Of a DNA stretch of 64,000 nt, positions 12,470 to 24,518 are shown in pieces; positions within the stretch are counted from its first letter, which is position 1, and every line of letters starts with the position of its first letter. The position numbers and the translations under genes were made by a program. Origin of the DNA: Sipunculus nudus (Eukaryota > Annelida > Sipuncula > Golfingiida > Sipunculidae); assembly GCA_026874595.1 (NCBI GenBank), contig CM049309.1, positions 12,142,576 to 12,206,575 on the forward strand. The letters are read 5' to 3'. The notes beneath the pieces are model-generated. The model saw only the letters and a program-made list of their open reading frames with translations, searched no databases and was not told where the DNA came from.

Positions 12470-14388
12470 AGTGGAAGAAAAAGCGCGAGTGATATGAAGG
12501 GAGGCTATTTGCCACTGTTGGTAAGCGAGATGTCGTCTGCCGGATGTGTCTTGGAAACCGAGAACTTCCAAGATGTGCATGAATTACTCTAAATTGATTA
12601 TTAATTTGGGAATTCTGCGCAGATTTATTGCCAGGAATGTTAATGGCGAGAGTTCAAACAGATTTTAGTGATTGATCAAGTATCAGTCTTTGTTAACACA
12701 GCAGGCACTGATTGTTACGTCACATGATGGACATTTGCGAACTGAGAACGAACTGAATTAATAACAAGGTAGGCTGTACAATAACGTACATTATATGTTT
12801 GTCAGGTCTCAGTTGATACATGAGAACGCTCACACTGATTTGCCATGGTGCTTTGTAAATAACAAAGCTTAAATCGCAGTTACAATTTAAGTAGGCTTAT
12901 ATGATTTACGGACAATCAATGTATTATAATTGAAGGCAAACTATATTTTGCCTTGGATACAGTTGTGATAATGATGTGGTGCATCGTAAACAGAGGGGCC
13001 GCTTAAGCATGTGTTATTGTTACGGTTTAATTATTACTGTTACTGTAATAACACCTGTATATTATATCATGATATGTTACGTTTGTGTATTTGTAGTGCA
13101 TTAAAAGAAAAAAAAGTATGGTGTAAGAACAATATAAAACAACTACCGACATAAGATAAGATGAGATAAATAATATACAATATGTAATAAAAATGATTTT
13201 CCCCATCGTTTAAATTATTGGCATTATACGCCTTACAAACTTGGCAAGGTGCAAGGATGGATATTCCAAAATTGCATTCCGAAATTTGGATAGAAAATTG
13301 TTTAAGATAAAGTTTGCTGCATTTCAATGAGCAAATACGGTGACTTAATGCACGGTATAGATGGTGAACAGTACATATGTAAATAAGGGGACGATCTTTC
13401 ATCATATCTGACCTTACAGGGGCCTAATCACATACCAGGTATGTTAAATATACGTGACGCATAGTGTTTTCTCCTTAAAATATCATGGGATCTGCGAATA
13501 TTGCGTTCTAAACCGTTTGCTTACTTCTGTGCACAAATGGAAATTAACTTGTACCAGGCGCGAGCAGTGGCACAAAACATTGCCCGTATGCCCACTAATG
13601 GCCGTACCGCGCAACTTCACAAATCATGAATTTCCAGGCTTCCAACCATTGTGGTCTTCTGTTTTTAAGTATCTTCTCACTGTTTGGGAGTTGTAGCACA
13701 TGCACAAGTTCTTACCTCTGGTAACGCAGTTGTTATGGTAATCAGACAAGCGTGCATGGACTGTGTTTACTCACACACAGAACCATAACATTGTAAAAAA
13801 AGGTGTATCGGAGAGAGTGAGTCCATGTCACAGGATGGTTAACGATCTGAACAAAGCGCGTGATGTCTCGGTGACCTTCCATTCACAAGCTGTATGAAAT
13901 AGCAGGAATCTTCAGGGTGGCAAAGTGCCCGACACCCAGTCAGTTTGCGCTAGAAATGCTAAAATCTGATTGTCTCAGCGTGTTAACAAAGATGCAAAAA
14001 TGGTAAAAGAAATCTGATTGGCTCAGATTGTAAACATACATGGCTGCGTCAATACGGCAATGCAAGAGAGGAAATATGCAACTAAAATATACAACTGACC
14101 CAAAGCCACCCAAGCAAGTTAGTATAGAGACTGTCTTGAAAGGTGACGATTGCATCGTGTGTAGTCCAACGGGTTTGAAAAACCGCAGTGCGAATCGACC
14201 GGCACTTCGAACAAAATCTGAGTGTGCAGGTCATGCATGTAATGTGATATTACACAGAGGGGAATTCCTCAGAGACAGCATCGCCTTGTGGCTAAACTTG
14301 ACTGGCAACCGCGCTTTTTTTCAAGCGCTTAGTGTAGCATGTGAGCATAGCGTAACCGCTGCTTATGGAGCGTAAGGATGTTTTTGCT
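12470..14388. other. 3' UTR or intergenic DNA after the membrane-protein gene
   Basis: No splice-supported coding sequence was found. The 111-codon frame at 14,040-14,375 has no family resemblance and partly looks like repeat DNA. Confidence 0.5.
13186..13191 (+). terminator. Candidate polyadenylation signal AATAAA
   Basis: It is the first AATAAA that I noted, by eye, after the stop codon at 12,469, about 720 bp downstream. Another lies near 14,475. AATAAA is common by chance in AT-rich DNA. Confidence 0.25.
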
Positions 14389-14861
14389 GGGGAAACTTTT
14401 GTATTCAACCAAAAGGAACTAATAGCGTGAGATAATACATGTATTACTGAAGATATTAATGTAAATTTAAAGATAATAAACAGTTACTATGAAGGCAAAT
14501 GTGGCTGTTCAGGGAAGAGACATAGTCATACAAGCTTACACGTGGAAACACGCACGCACACATATGATAGATTCTATAGATTTCAATGCGCCGTACTCAG
14601 TGTGTTCTGGGCAACTGATAAGGAAATATTCCTATATGATTAAAAAAAATAATTATGATATGAATTACACACAGAGAAAACTAACAGATAACCTTAAATA
14701 TTAATATAACTGCCTGACAAGCGTCCCTATACAAAATTATCACATACCTTTGTGTGTGATTGTTTGTGTTTTTTATTAGCTCATTAAAATACGCCATGCC
14801 CAGTAATATATGTATTATCTCACGCTATTAGTTCCTTTTGGTTGAATACAAAAGTTTCCCC
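14389..14861. mobile_element. Foldback element with 61-bp inverted repeats
   Basis: The arms at 14,389-14,449 and 14,801-14,861 are reverse complements at about 60 of 61 positions. The outer ends are GGGGAAACTTTT and AAAAGTTTCCCC. The spacer is about 350 bp and AT-rich without a credible gene. This resembles a MITE or foldback element or a recent inverted duplication. I could not see a clear target-site duplication, so the transposon class is open. Confidence 0.7.
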
Positions 14862-14879
14862 AAAAGGTTAAACAAATAG

Positions 14880-15246
14880 ATTGTTCAAATTCGAAAAAAT
14901 AATCCAGGTGGCGCCATCAGTTTACAGGAACTAATGAAACACGTCATGATTAATATGCTTGCAAAGAATTATGGTGTTAGTTGTTCAGATACTTGAGCTT
15001 TTGTATCAAATTTTTAATTATTCTTGGGGGTACGTTCGAGCCCCATAGTTCGGAGAATATAGGTCGCAGTGACCTTATTTCAAGTTTCCATGGAGATGTT
15101 TTTATGGACCTAAATAGGCCTTCAATTAAAAGTTTCTAGGTCCAGCGGTTATAATTTATTCCCAGTTAACGGACAATCGGTCGGACGGACGACGGATAAA
15201 GAGTGATCGCTATAGCTCAGATGACTTTCAGTCAGCTGAGCTAAAA
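14880..15246 (+). repeat. Dispersed repeat family A, copy 1
   Basis: It matches the reverse complement of 30,906-31,245 over its length. Shared ordered words include CAGGTGGCGCCATCA, TTGTATCA, 'TATTCT.GGGG', AGCCCCATAG, TATAGGTCGCAGTGACCT, 'GGTTTCCA.GGAGAT', 'TTTCTAGG.CCAGC' and a terminal CAGTCAGCTGAGC. It carries no ORF. The element starts near an AGGTGGCGCC palindromic core and ends at the CAGCTG box. Confidence 0.8.
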
Positions 15247-15825
15247 CACTGTTAAATATTAAATACTGTCAAAAACATATGTAACCACTTGTTTGACAGA
15301 AGCTCCATCTAGTGGGACTTAGAGAGAGATTAGGCTGAACATGGTCTGGGAGGTTAATCCTCGTTCATATGGAAAACTGACAAAAATACGGTTATTACCG
15401 CAGATCATTATTTTATAAATACGTGTATAAACTAAATATATATAAAAAAAACTGATTACGTTATCCAGAGTATTTAAAGCATATATCAACGCTGTTCTGC
15501 TTAATTCAGATCAAACGATAAAGAACACAGTCTACGTGTAATCTATCAGGCAATATATAACATCAGGTGCACAAACGTAACAAAGGCTACAAACTAAGAT
15601 GAAACATCCCCGCCTTTTTTATTCGTTGTTTCTATTTTTTATATTTATACATTTTCTTATTTGTATTTGGATTCAGACTCCGAAGTTGTCAAATCGAGTA
15701 AACGCTCTTCTCTATGAATGGATCTATCTGTTTATAAATTGAAACTGTTTTGATGACATGGTATTCCATTATGGTCATAATAGTATAGTAGTACGGTCAT
15801 AATGAGGACTGATCTCCAGGTGAAA

Positions 15826-16610
15826 TTATCCTGGAAGCACAAGAAGAGGTCTGCAGGGGAAATTATCCTTGAAACACAAGAAGCAGTTTACAGGGTAATT
15901 ATCCTTGAAACACAAGAAGCAATTTACAGGGAAATTATCCTGGAATCACAAGAAATGTCTTCAGGAGAAATTATCCTTGAAACACAAGAAGCAATTTACA
16001 GGGAAATTATCCTGGAAACACAAGAAGCAATTTACAGGGAAATTATCCTGGAAACACAAGAAGCAATTTACAGGGAAATTATCCTGGAATCACAAGACGA
16101 GGTCTGCAGGGGAAATTATTCTGGAATCACAAGACAGGGTCGGCAAGGGTTATTAACCTGGAATTACGATTCGAGGTCTGTAGGGGAAATTATTCTGGAA
16201 TCACAAGACGGGGTCGGCAAGGGAAATACACCTAGAATCACGATTCGAGGTGTGTTGGGGGAAATTCTCATGGAATCACAAAAAGGGGTTTGCAGGAGAA
16301 ATTGTCCTGGAATCACAATCCGAGGTCTGCAGGGGAATTTATCCTGGAACCACAAGACATGTAAGGTCTGCAGGGGAATTTATCCTGGAACCACAAGACA
16401 TGTATGGTCTGCAGGGGAATTAAATCTAGAATCACAAGATGAGGTTTGCAGGGGAAATACTTCTGGAATCACAAGACGGGATCTGCAAGGGAAATTATCC
16501 TGGAATCATAAGAAGAGTTCCGTACGGGAAATTTCTTTTGAATAACAAGACGAGGTCTGCTGGGAATATTATCCTGGAATCACAAGATGTGGTTAGCAGA
16601 TGAAATTAAT
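15826..16610. repeat. 36-bp minisatellite, about 21 copies
   Basis: The unit reads approximately GAAGCAATTTACAGGGAAAT followed by TATCCTGGAAACACAA. The first copies are near-identical (15,890-16,090). Later copies drift to 'GAGGTCTGCAGGGGAAATT..CTGGAATCACAAGA'. Two copies near 16,350-16,410 carry a 3-bp insertion. As 36 bp is 12 codons, the array keeps a 247-codon frame open (15,802-16,545). That frame is a by-product of periodicity: it has no splice or start context and no family resemblance. Confidence 0.9.
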
Positions 16611-16619
16611 CTGAAATAT

Positions 16620-18667
16620 CATATACATATGAATATGAATAATATAGATAGAATTGTGATCTCAAAAACCTCAAACTATTATATATTTAGCAGATAATCA
16701 TATATAGTATAAATATTATAACCCAACGGCCATGTAAAATCAAATAATATTGAACTTGAATTTCGTCCCGCCATAATTGGTGAATTTTCCTAAACATGAT
16801 GTTAACCACAGGAAAATAAAAATGGCGTCTCATTGAAATATGTGCCTATTATATACTGAGCCCCACACTCGCTCAATATTGTGGTGGACAACCGCTGAAT
16901 AACTCCACCTCCAAAACTCAGATAAACTACGCATAACAGTATGTGAGATAAGCAAGTCAAAATGCAGAAAATGTCGAGTGTGTTGTGAAATTGTTTTCAT
17001 GATAACCTGTATTTATTTGGGGAAAAAAGATAGTACATTCCGAACCCTGATGTGATAAGCTAATTTACAGCAATGAAAACTAAAACATTCAAGAAGATTT
17101 ATATTCAATCAAGTTAACTGGTTTATGTATATAATAGACTGTTTATGATGTATATATCCTTAAATTTTTAAAAATATGTAAACACTCAAAAAATGCAACA
17201 TCCTGGAAAAAAATACAGGACCACGTGCAATCTGTCTGAACATAGAAAAGAGACAAGAAAGCAGCAAATCATGAACTTGGAACTTGATTGGTAAATTTTC
17301 AATAATATATAGGTGGTTATTCCCGATGAGGTTCCCTGCATGTCAGATTATAGAAAACATAAGATTTTTAGAAAAGTACTAAAAAAACAGGTGAATTTAG
17401 CTGGAATACTGACACAACTTATATATGCAGAATAAAAATCCCAGTCATACAAATACTTCTGTCTATAATAATCACAAGACTATCAAGACCAAAATGATCC
17501 TTTGTAAAACAAGCGATTGTAATTAGATATTTTTGCACGACCATGCGCATCGCGCCAAAATGGTCGTCTGCCGAGTTCAGATATACTCGTCAAATAGAAT
17601 GTATTTAAGCCAAGGTCTCCGAGGGGGAACTGACCGTAAAATATTAGGAAGAAATTTCACATTTTTAATTTGAAATATCATTTAAAAAATCAATAATCAT
17701 TGCTTTTCAATACAGTAGACCTGAAAACTGTCATTCGTGAGAGAGAGATTAAAACATCTCTTTGCAAAAGTAGAGCATCGTAATAAATTAAACAGCCCTG
17801 TTTGAAATATACACTATGTAAATAAACATATTAATAGATTACAAAAGCAATTTTGTGTAATACCTAGTATATGTGTTAACATTTTTGGTATTTAATAAAT
17901 GAAAAGAAGAAAAAATATTCGTATATGTAAATAAAACATGTGAAAATAGTCTGATTTAAGAGCTCCGTGTTTAATAATTATCAGAACTCATATAAATTAT
18001 AGAAAAAACAGGTAAGATCATAAAGGAAATATATGTCTACTGAGCCCCTCACTCGCTCAGTATTGTGATGGACAACCATTGGAAAATTCCACCTCCATAA
18101 CTTATATACATTATAAGCAATAGAGATTAACACACGGTAATCAAGATAGTTCTGTGTAAATTAAACTCAGATAAATACACGGTAAACAATAAGGTCCTGT
18201 CTAAATTAGATTCAAATAAATAACCTTCTGTAAAAAGAATAATTTTGAATAAAATTAAAAAAGATACTTAATAGATTAATAGAATAAATATACATTTATG
18301 CATAAATGGCGGAGAGATCATCCTAAATCAGAGGTAAGGCTGAAATAAAACTTTTCCTTGAAATATTACAAGGCAAATGAAAGAGAAGCGACACTGGTAT
18401 CATATCATGGACATTTACAATATCATTATATCAGATATATCAAACATACTTACCCTTCGATTACCGATAACCTTACCTTTGATAACCGATAATCTTACCA
18501 CTTCACTGGGAAAAAATGCAGCTGAGAAATCCCTGGGAAAAGTCATTTGAGCAGATTAAATACATGTTTTGTCTAAACACATACATTTATTATGGGTATT
18601 TTCTGACGAATGATTGGTTTAGGTGCCATAACTTAAAAAAAGCACGTTCCGTCATGTGACAATCGAT

Positions 18668-18710
<43 letters not shown>

Positions 18711-18990
18711 ACACGAATAAATATAAAGGAGATTATTTAGATAAAAAAATATTAAAAGATATGGAAATACCATATATAGGCAGGTACATATGGAATCAGA
18801 TGTTAAAAAGAACAAGTCTGAATAAGACAGGATATTGGCGGCTTGATAGAACCTGTCAGTAAAAGAGTGTTTAGCAGCTATATCATGAACATGAACGTGT
18901 GACCCCACCACTGAGGGGACGTCTAAAAATAGACATCAAACACATAAATATAGGTATCACAGCGGTTTAACGCTGAGAGAAACGACATCT
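16620..18990. other. AT-rich intergenic DNA with a duplicated short repeat
   Basis: Diverged copies of one sequence occur at 16,848-16,919 and 18,030-18,104 (shared 'CTGAGCCCC.CACTCGCTCA', 'TATTGTG.TGGACAACC', CCACCTCC). A 29-bp near-duplicate GATAACC motif sits near 18,455-18,500 and a GA microsatellite at 18,669-18,710. No exon was recognised. Confidence 0.5.
18669..18710. repeat. (GA)n microsatellite
   Basis: About 20 GA repeats with one interruption. Confidence 0.9.
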
Positions 18991-19039
18991 GGATTGTAAA
19001 CAGCCATTTTATCTGCCGTTTCTGCACTAGTTGTTTCAA

Positions 19040-22000
19040 TATTACCACGCTCCCAAGTCTATGAATAGCTTTAACTATTTAACTTATAAACACCGCCGTT
19101 CATGGCAGCCATAATTTTAACAGAGGCGCCACATGATGAAGGAAATGTTCCGCGTATGCCGTGTCTTGATTTTTTGGCCTTAAACCGATGTTACTGCGTG
19201 TAAAATAGATAACTATCGAAGATTACTATCTGACCAATAAACACTGCCGATCATGGTGGGTATTTTGACAGGTTAGCTACCTGGTGAAGATAATAGCCAG
19301 TGTGTGCGACTGTCCTCGTCTCGTGGCCTCAAAGCAGAGGGTACCATGTCTAAATATAGATTACTATCTTAATAATAAACACTGCCGATCATGGCTGGTA
19401 TTTTTAGTAAACAGAAACGCCACCTAGTGAAGAAAACAGTCAGTAAGTGCGCCCGTCCTGACCTCGTGGTCTTAAAACTGAAGCCTACACTTTTAAAATA
19501 CTGTAAAATGTTTAACTAACTGGTGGCCTCAAAGCTAAGGGTACCAGGTATATTTAGATTACTATTTCAATAAAAAACACTGCCGATCATGGCAAGAATT
19601 TTAGTTAACAAAAGCGCCACCTGGTGATAAATTAGCTTGTGTGTGTGCCAAGTCTGATCTTGTGGCTTAAAAGCTTAGACTACCGCGTCTTAAAATAGAA
19701 TACTACCTGAGAAGTAAAAAAACGATCAAGCAGGTATTTTAGTGAACAAAAGCGCCACATGGTGAAGAAAATAACCAGTGTGTACGCGCGTCTTGATTTC
19801 GTGGTCTTAAAATTGAAGCTTCCACGTCTAAAAATAGATTACTATCTGACAAGAAAACACTGCCGATCATAACAGGTATTTTAGCGAACAGAAGCGCCAC
19901 CTAGTGAAGAATTAGCCAGTGTGTGCGCCAAGTTTGATCTCGTGGCCTAAAACCACCGCGTCTAAAAATAGATAACTATCTGAATGACAAACACTGCCGA
20001 TCATGGCGGTTATTTTTAGTGAACGGTAGCGCCACCTAGTGAAGAAAATATCCAGTATGTGCGCCCGTCCTGATCTCGTGACCTCAAACCTAAGGCAACC
20101 ACGTCTAAATATAAATTATTATCTGACTTATAAACACTGCCGATCATGGCAGGTATTTATAGTGAACAGAAGCGCCACCTGGTGAAGAAAACTGCCAGTA
20201 TGTGCGCCCGTCCTAATATCGTGACCTCAATGTTAAGGCAACCACGTCTAAATATAAATTATTATCTGACTTATAAACACTGCCGATCATGGCAGGTATT
20301 TATAGTGAACAGAAGCGCCACCTGGTGAAGTAAACTGCCAGTATGTGCGCCCGTCCTAATCTCTTGACCTCAAAGTTAAGGCAACCACGTCTAAATATAA
20401 ATTATTATCTGACTTATAAACACTGCCGATCATGGCAGGTATTTATAGTGAACAGAAGCGCCACCTGGTGAAGTAAACTGCCAGTATGTGCGCCCGTCCT
20501 AATCTCGTGACCTCAAAGTTAAGGCAACCACGTCTAAATATAAATTATTATCTGACTTATAAATACTGCCGATCATGGCAGGTATTTATAGTGAACAGAA
20601 GCGCCACCTGGTGAAGTAAACTGCCAGTATGTGCGCCCGTCCTAATCTCGTGACCTCAAAGTTAAGGCAACCACGTCTAAATATAAATTATTATCTGACT
20701 TATAAATACTGCCGATCATGGCAGGTATTTATAGTGAACAGAAGCGCCACCTGGTGAAGTAAACTGCCAGTATGTGCGCCCGTCCTAATCTCGTGACCTC
20801 AAAGTAAAGGCAACCACGTCTAAATATAAATTAATTTCTGACTTATAAACACTGCCGATCATGGCAGGTATTTTTAGTGAACGGTAGCGCCACCTAGTGA
20901 AGAAAACTGCCAGTATGTGCGCCCGTCCTGATCTCGTGACCTCAAAGCTAAGGCAACCACGTCTAAATATAAATTATTATCTGACTTATAAACACTGCCG
21001 ATCATGGCAGGTATTTATAGTGAACAGAAGCGCCACCTGGTGAAGTAAACTGCCAGTATGTGCGCCCGTCCTAATCTCGTGACCTCAATGTTAAGGCAAC
21101 CACGTCTAAATATATATTATTATCTGACTTATAAACACTGCCGATCATGGCAGGTATTTATAGTGAACAGAAGCGCCACCTGGTGAAGTAAACTGCCAGT
21201 ATGTGCGCCCGTCCTAATCTCGTGACCTCAAAGTTCAGGCAACCACGTCTAAATATAAATTATTATCTGACTTATAAACACTGCCGATCATGGCAGGTAT
21301 TTATAGTGAACAGAAGCGCCACCTGGTGAAGTAAACTGCCAGTATGTGCGCCCGTCCTAATCTCGTGACCTCAAAGTTAAGGCAACCACGTCTAAATATA
21401 AATTATTTTCTGACTTATAAACACGGCCGATCATGGCAGGTATTTATAGTGAACAGAAGCGCCACCTGGTGAAGTAAACTGCCAGTGTGTGCGCCCGTCC
21501 TAAACTCTCGTGGCCTCAAAGCTAAGGATACCCTGTCCAAAAATAGATTACTATCCAAAAAATAAACACTACCAGTCATGGCAGGTATTTTTACAGTCTC
21601 TACAATCGAATAGCCGTGACGTCACGTGAATGGTATTTTTAGTGAACGGTAGCGCCACCTGGTGAAGAAAATAGCCAGTGTATGCGCCTGTCCTGATCTT
21701 GAGGCACCAAAATTAAGGCTACCACGTCTAAATATAGATAACTATCTGAATGATAACGGTGCCGGTCATGGCAGGTATTCTAAGTGAACAGACGCGCAAC
21801 CTAGTGAAGAAAATAGCCAGTGTGTGCGCCCGTCCTGATCTCGTGGTCTCAAAGCTAAGGATACCACGTCTAAACATAGATTACTATTATCTAAATAATA
21901 AACACTGCCGATCATGGCAGGTATTTTTAGTGAACAGAAGCGCAACCTGGTGAAAAAAAAATAGCCAGTGTATGCGCCCGTCTTGATCTTGAGGCCCCAA

Positions 22001-23210
22001 AGTTAAGGCTACCTCGTCTAAGTATAGATTACTATCTGAATGATAAACACTGCCGTTCATGGCAGGTATAAAAGTGATCAGAAGCGCCACCTGGTGAAGA
22101 AAATAGCCAGTGTATGCGTCCTTCCTGATCTCGTGACCTCAAGGTTAGGACTACCACGTCTCAAAATTTACTATTATCTAAATAATAAACACTGCCGTTC
22201 ATGGCAGGTATTAAAGTGATCAGAAGCGCCACCTGGTGAAGAAAATAGCCAGTGTGGATACCACGTCTAAAAATAATCTACTATCTGAATGATAGCGGTG
22301 CCGTTCATGGCAGGTATTCTAAGTGAATAGACGCGCAACCTAGTGAAGAAATCAGCCAGTGTGTTCGCGCGTCCTGATCTCGTGGTCTCAAAGCTAAGGA
22401 TACCAGGTCTAAATATAGATTACTATCTAAATAATAAACACTGCCGGTCATTACAGGTATTTTAAGTGAACAGAAGCGCCACCTGGTGAAGGAAATAGCC
22501 AGTGTGTGCATCCGTCCTGATCTCGTAGCTAAAGCTACCACGTCCAAATATAGATTACTATCTGAATGATAAACACTGCTGATCATGGCGGTTATTTTTA
22601 GTGAACAGTAGCGCCACCTAGTGAAGAAGATAGTATGTGCGCCCGTCCTAATCTCGTGGCCTTAAAGCTAAGGCTACCACGTCTAAATATAGATTACTAT
22701 TTGAATGATAAACACTGCCGATCATGGCAGGTATTTTTAGTGAACAGAAGCGCCACCTAGTGAAGAAAATAGTCAGTGTGTGCGCCCGTCCTTATCCCGT
22801 GGCCTCAAAGCTAAGGCAACCACGTCTGAATATAGATAACTGTCTGACTAATAAACACTGCCTTTCATGGCAGGTATTTTTAGTGAACTGAAGCGCCATT
22901 AGATTAAGATAATAGCCAGTTTAATCGCTAGTCCTTATCTCGTGGCCTCAAAGCTAAGGAAACCATGCTTAAAAATAGATTACTATCTGACTAATAAACA
23001 CTGCCGAACAGGGCATTTATGGTTTTAGTGAATAGAAGCGCCACCTGATGAAGAAAATAGCCAGTGTGTACGCCTGTCCTGACCTCGTGGTTTAAAAACT
23101 GAAGCTGACACTTTTAAAATACTGTAAAAATGTTAAACTAATAAACACAACTAATAAACACTGCATCGCAGCCATTTTGTAAACAGAAGCACCATCTATT
23201 GAGTTGAAAA
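19040..23210. repeat. 143-bp satellite array, about 29 units, with a CTCF-like core
   Basis: The unit is recognised by CTGCCGATCATGGCAGGTAT, then 'AGTGAACAGAAGCGCCACCTGG', 'TGCGCCCGTCCT', 'TCGTGACCTCAAA' and 'CACGTCTAAATATA'. From 20,141 to 21,428 ten consecutive units are spaced by exactly 143 bp and are almost identical; the flanks on both sides are progressively diverged and vary in length. This is the usual pattern of a tandem array homogenised in its middle. Nearly every unit carries GCGCCACCTGGTGA or GCGCCACCTAGTGA, whose reverse complement fits the CTCF consensus CCASYAGRKGGCRS at 13 of 14 positions. No gene is present. As 143 is not a multiple of 3, the short frames seen (about 60 codons) are incidental. 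Confidence 0.95.
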
Positions 23211-24393
23211 ATAAGAAAAAACTAACCAACAGCAAAGCTGGCAGTCTGCAAAATGTAAAGAATTTGCACAGTATAATGCATCAGTATTCTATTCTGCTCA
23301 GATCACAGTCCAGCGAAGCGACACAGGGTTCCCACAAAGTTATTATCTAATATTCAAAGTGCTTTCAATGTCTTTCAAAGACATAAATTCGTAATTTGTC
23401 TTCCTATCCACCCATATTTGTTTTCATTATATTCATATTTAAGTTCAGTTTAAGAAAAAAATTTAAAAAATCAATAAATTTTGGCTAATACGACAAGGAA
23501 ACCCAAGGTTTTCAAGAAAATTGTCACTCACTGTCATTTCTCAGGTACTTTCATGGCCTCAAAAATACTTTAAAAATTTAAAGGATTTTTAGCATGTGGA
23601 AACCATGCAATCGACTTTATCTTAATTAACGAATGTATTATAACCAGGGTTGGGTTCAAAAGCGAATGTTAATGTTACACATTAATCTTATGCAAATGCA
23701 ATTAAATATATCATTGCTCATGGAATTGCGCTGAAAAATGCAATAGCGTTTACAATTGATCTCTATTTTATCTCCTTTTTATCAAGGTTTGCGTGTATAT
23801 TCTAATAAATAACGTCATACAGTACATATTTTTTAAGAAATATTTTTACAAAATACTAAATGATGAAACTGCAAACCTCCATTTCCATTTGTAAACCAAA
23901 TGGTTTATTTCTCGAATAAATACTGTTAGCTCTGTATTTAAATGCAAATGGATATGAACATCCTGTGTATGCCAAGAACCCAAACCTGCTTATAACATAA
24001 CAAAAAATAACAATAACCAGGGATTATTCTGTTTTTCAAGATAAGGGGGGGGGGGAGCTTTTTAAATGAGGGAATCTTTTTGTACTATCAAACAGATGAA
24101 AGGTTCCTGTTAAGTGGTGAAAGGGGACTTTTTATGTACAAGAAAAAAAATACATTTTTTTAAGAAAAGGGCAGAAATAAGACATAATAAACAAACAGGA
24201 TAATCCCTGAAAATAATCAACTAAAAACCAACATCAAATTTTTTGGGGTATTTTTTCCTTTTTTGTTTTTTTTTATAATTTTTTTGGAATGCTGGGGTAT
24301 GAGTAAGGGGATCGTCGGGCGCATTGCGTTCCCATCTCAAGATCCTCATAACCCTAACTGAAAAATAAAAAAAAATAGTTATTATTATTATTC

Positions 24394-24442
<49 letters not shown>

Positions 24443-24471
24443 ATTAATATTATTATTATTCTTTTATTATT

Positions 24472-24518
<47 letters not shown>

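Noticed and set aside
12323-12580. 85-codon minus-strand frame
   Set aside because: Antisense of the last exon of the membrane-protein gene.
15802-16545. 247-codon open frame
   Set aside because: It is fully inside a 36-bp minisatellite, with no splice sites, no domain and sequence drift that does not respect codon positions.
18455-18505. Three donor-like GGTAAG words in a row on the minus strand
   Set aside because: They are part of a short duplicated GATAACC motif with no exon-like sequence next to it.
19040-23210. CRISPR-like array
   Set aside because: Whole 143-bp units are tandemly repeated without unique spacers, and the genome is eukaryotic.
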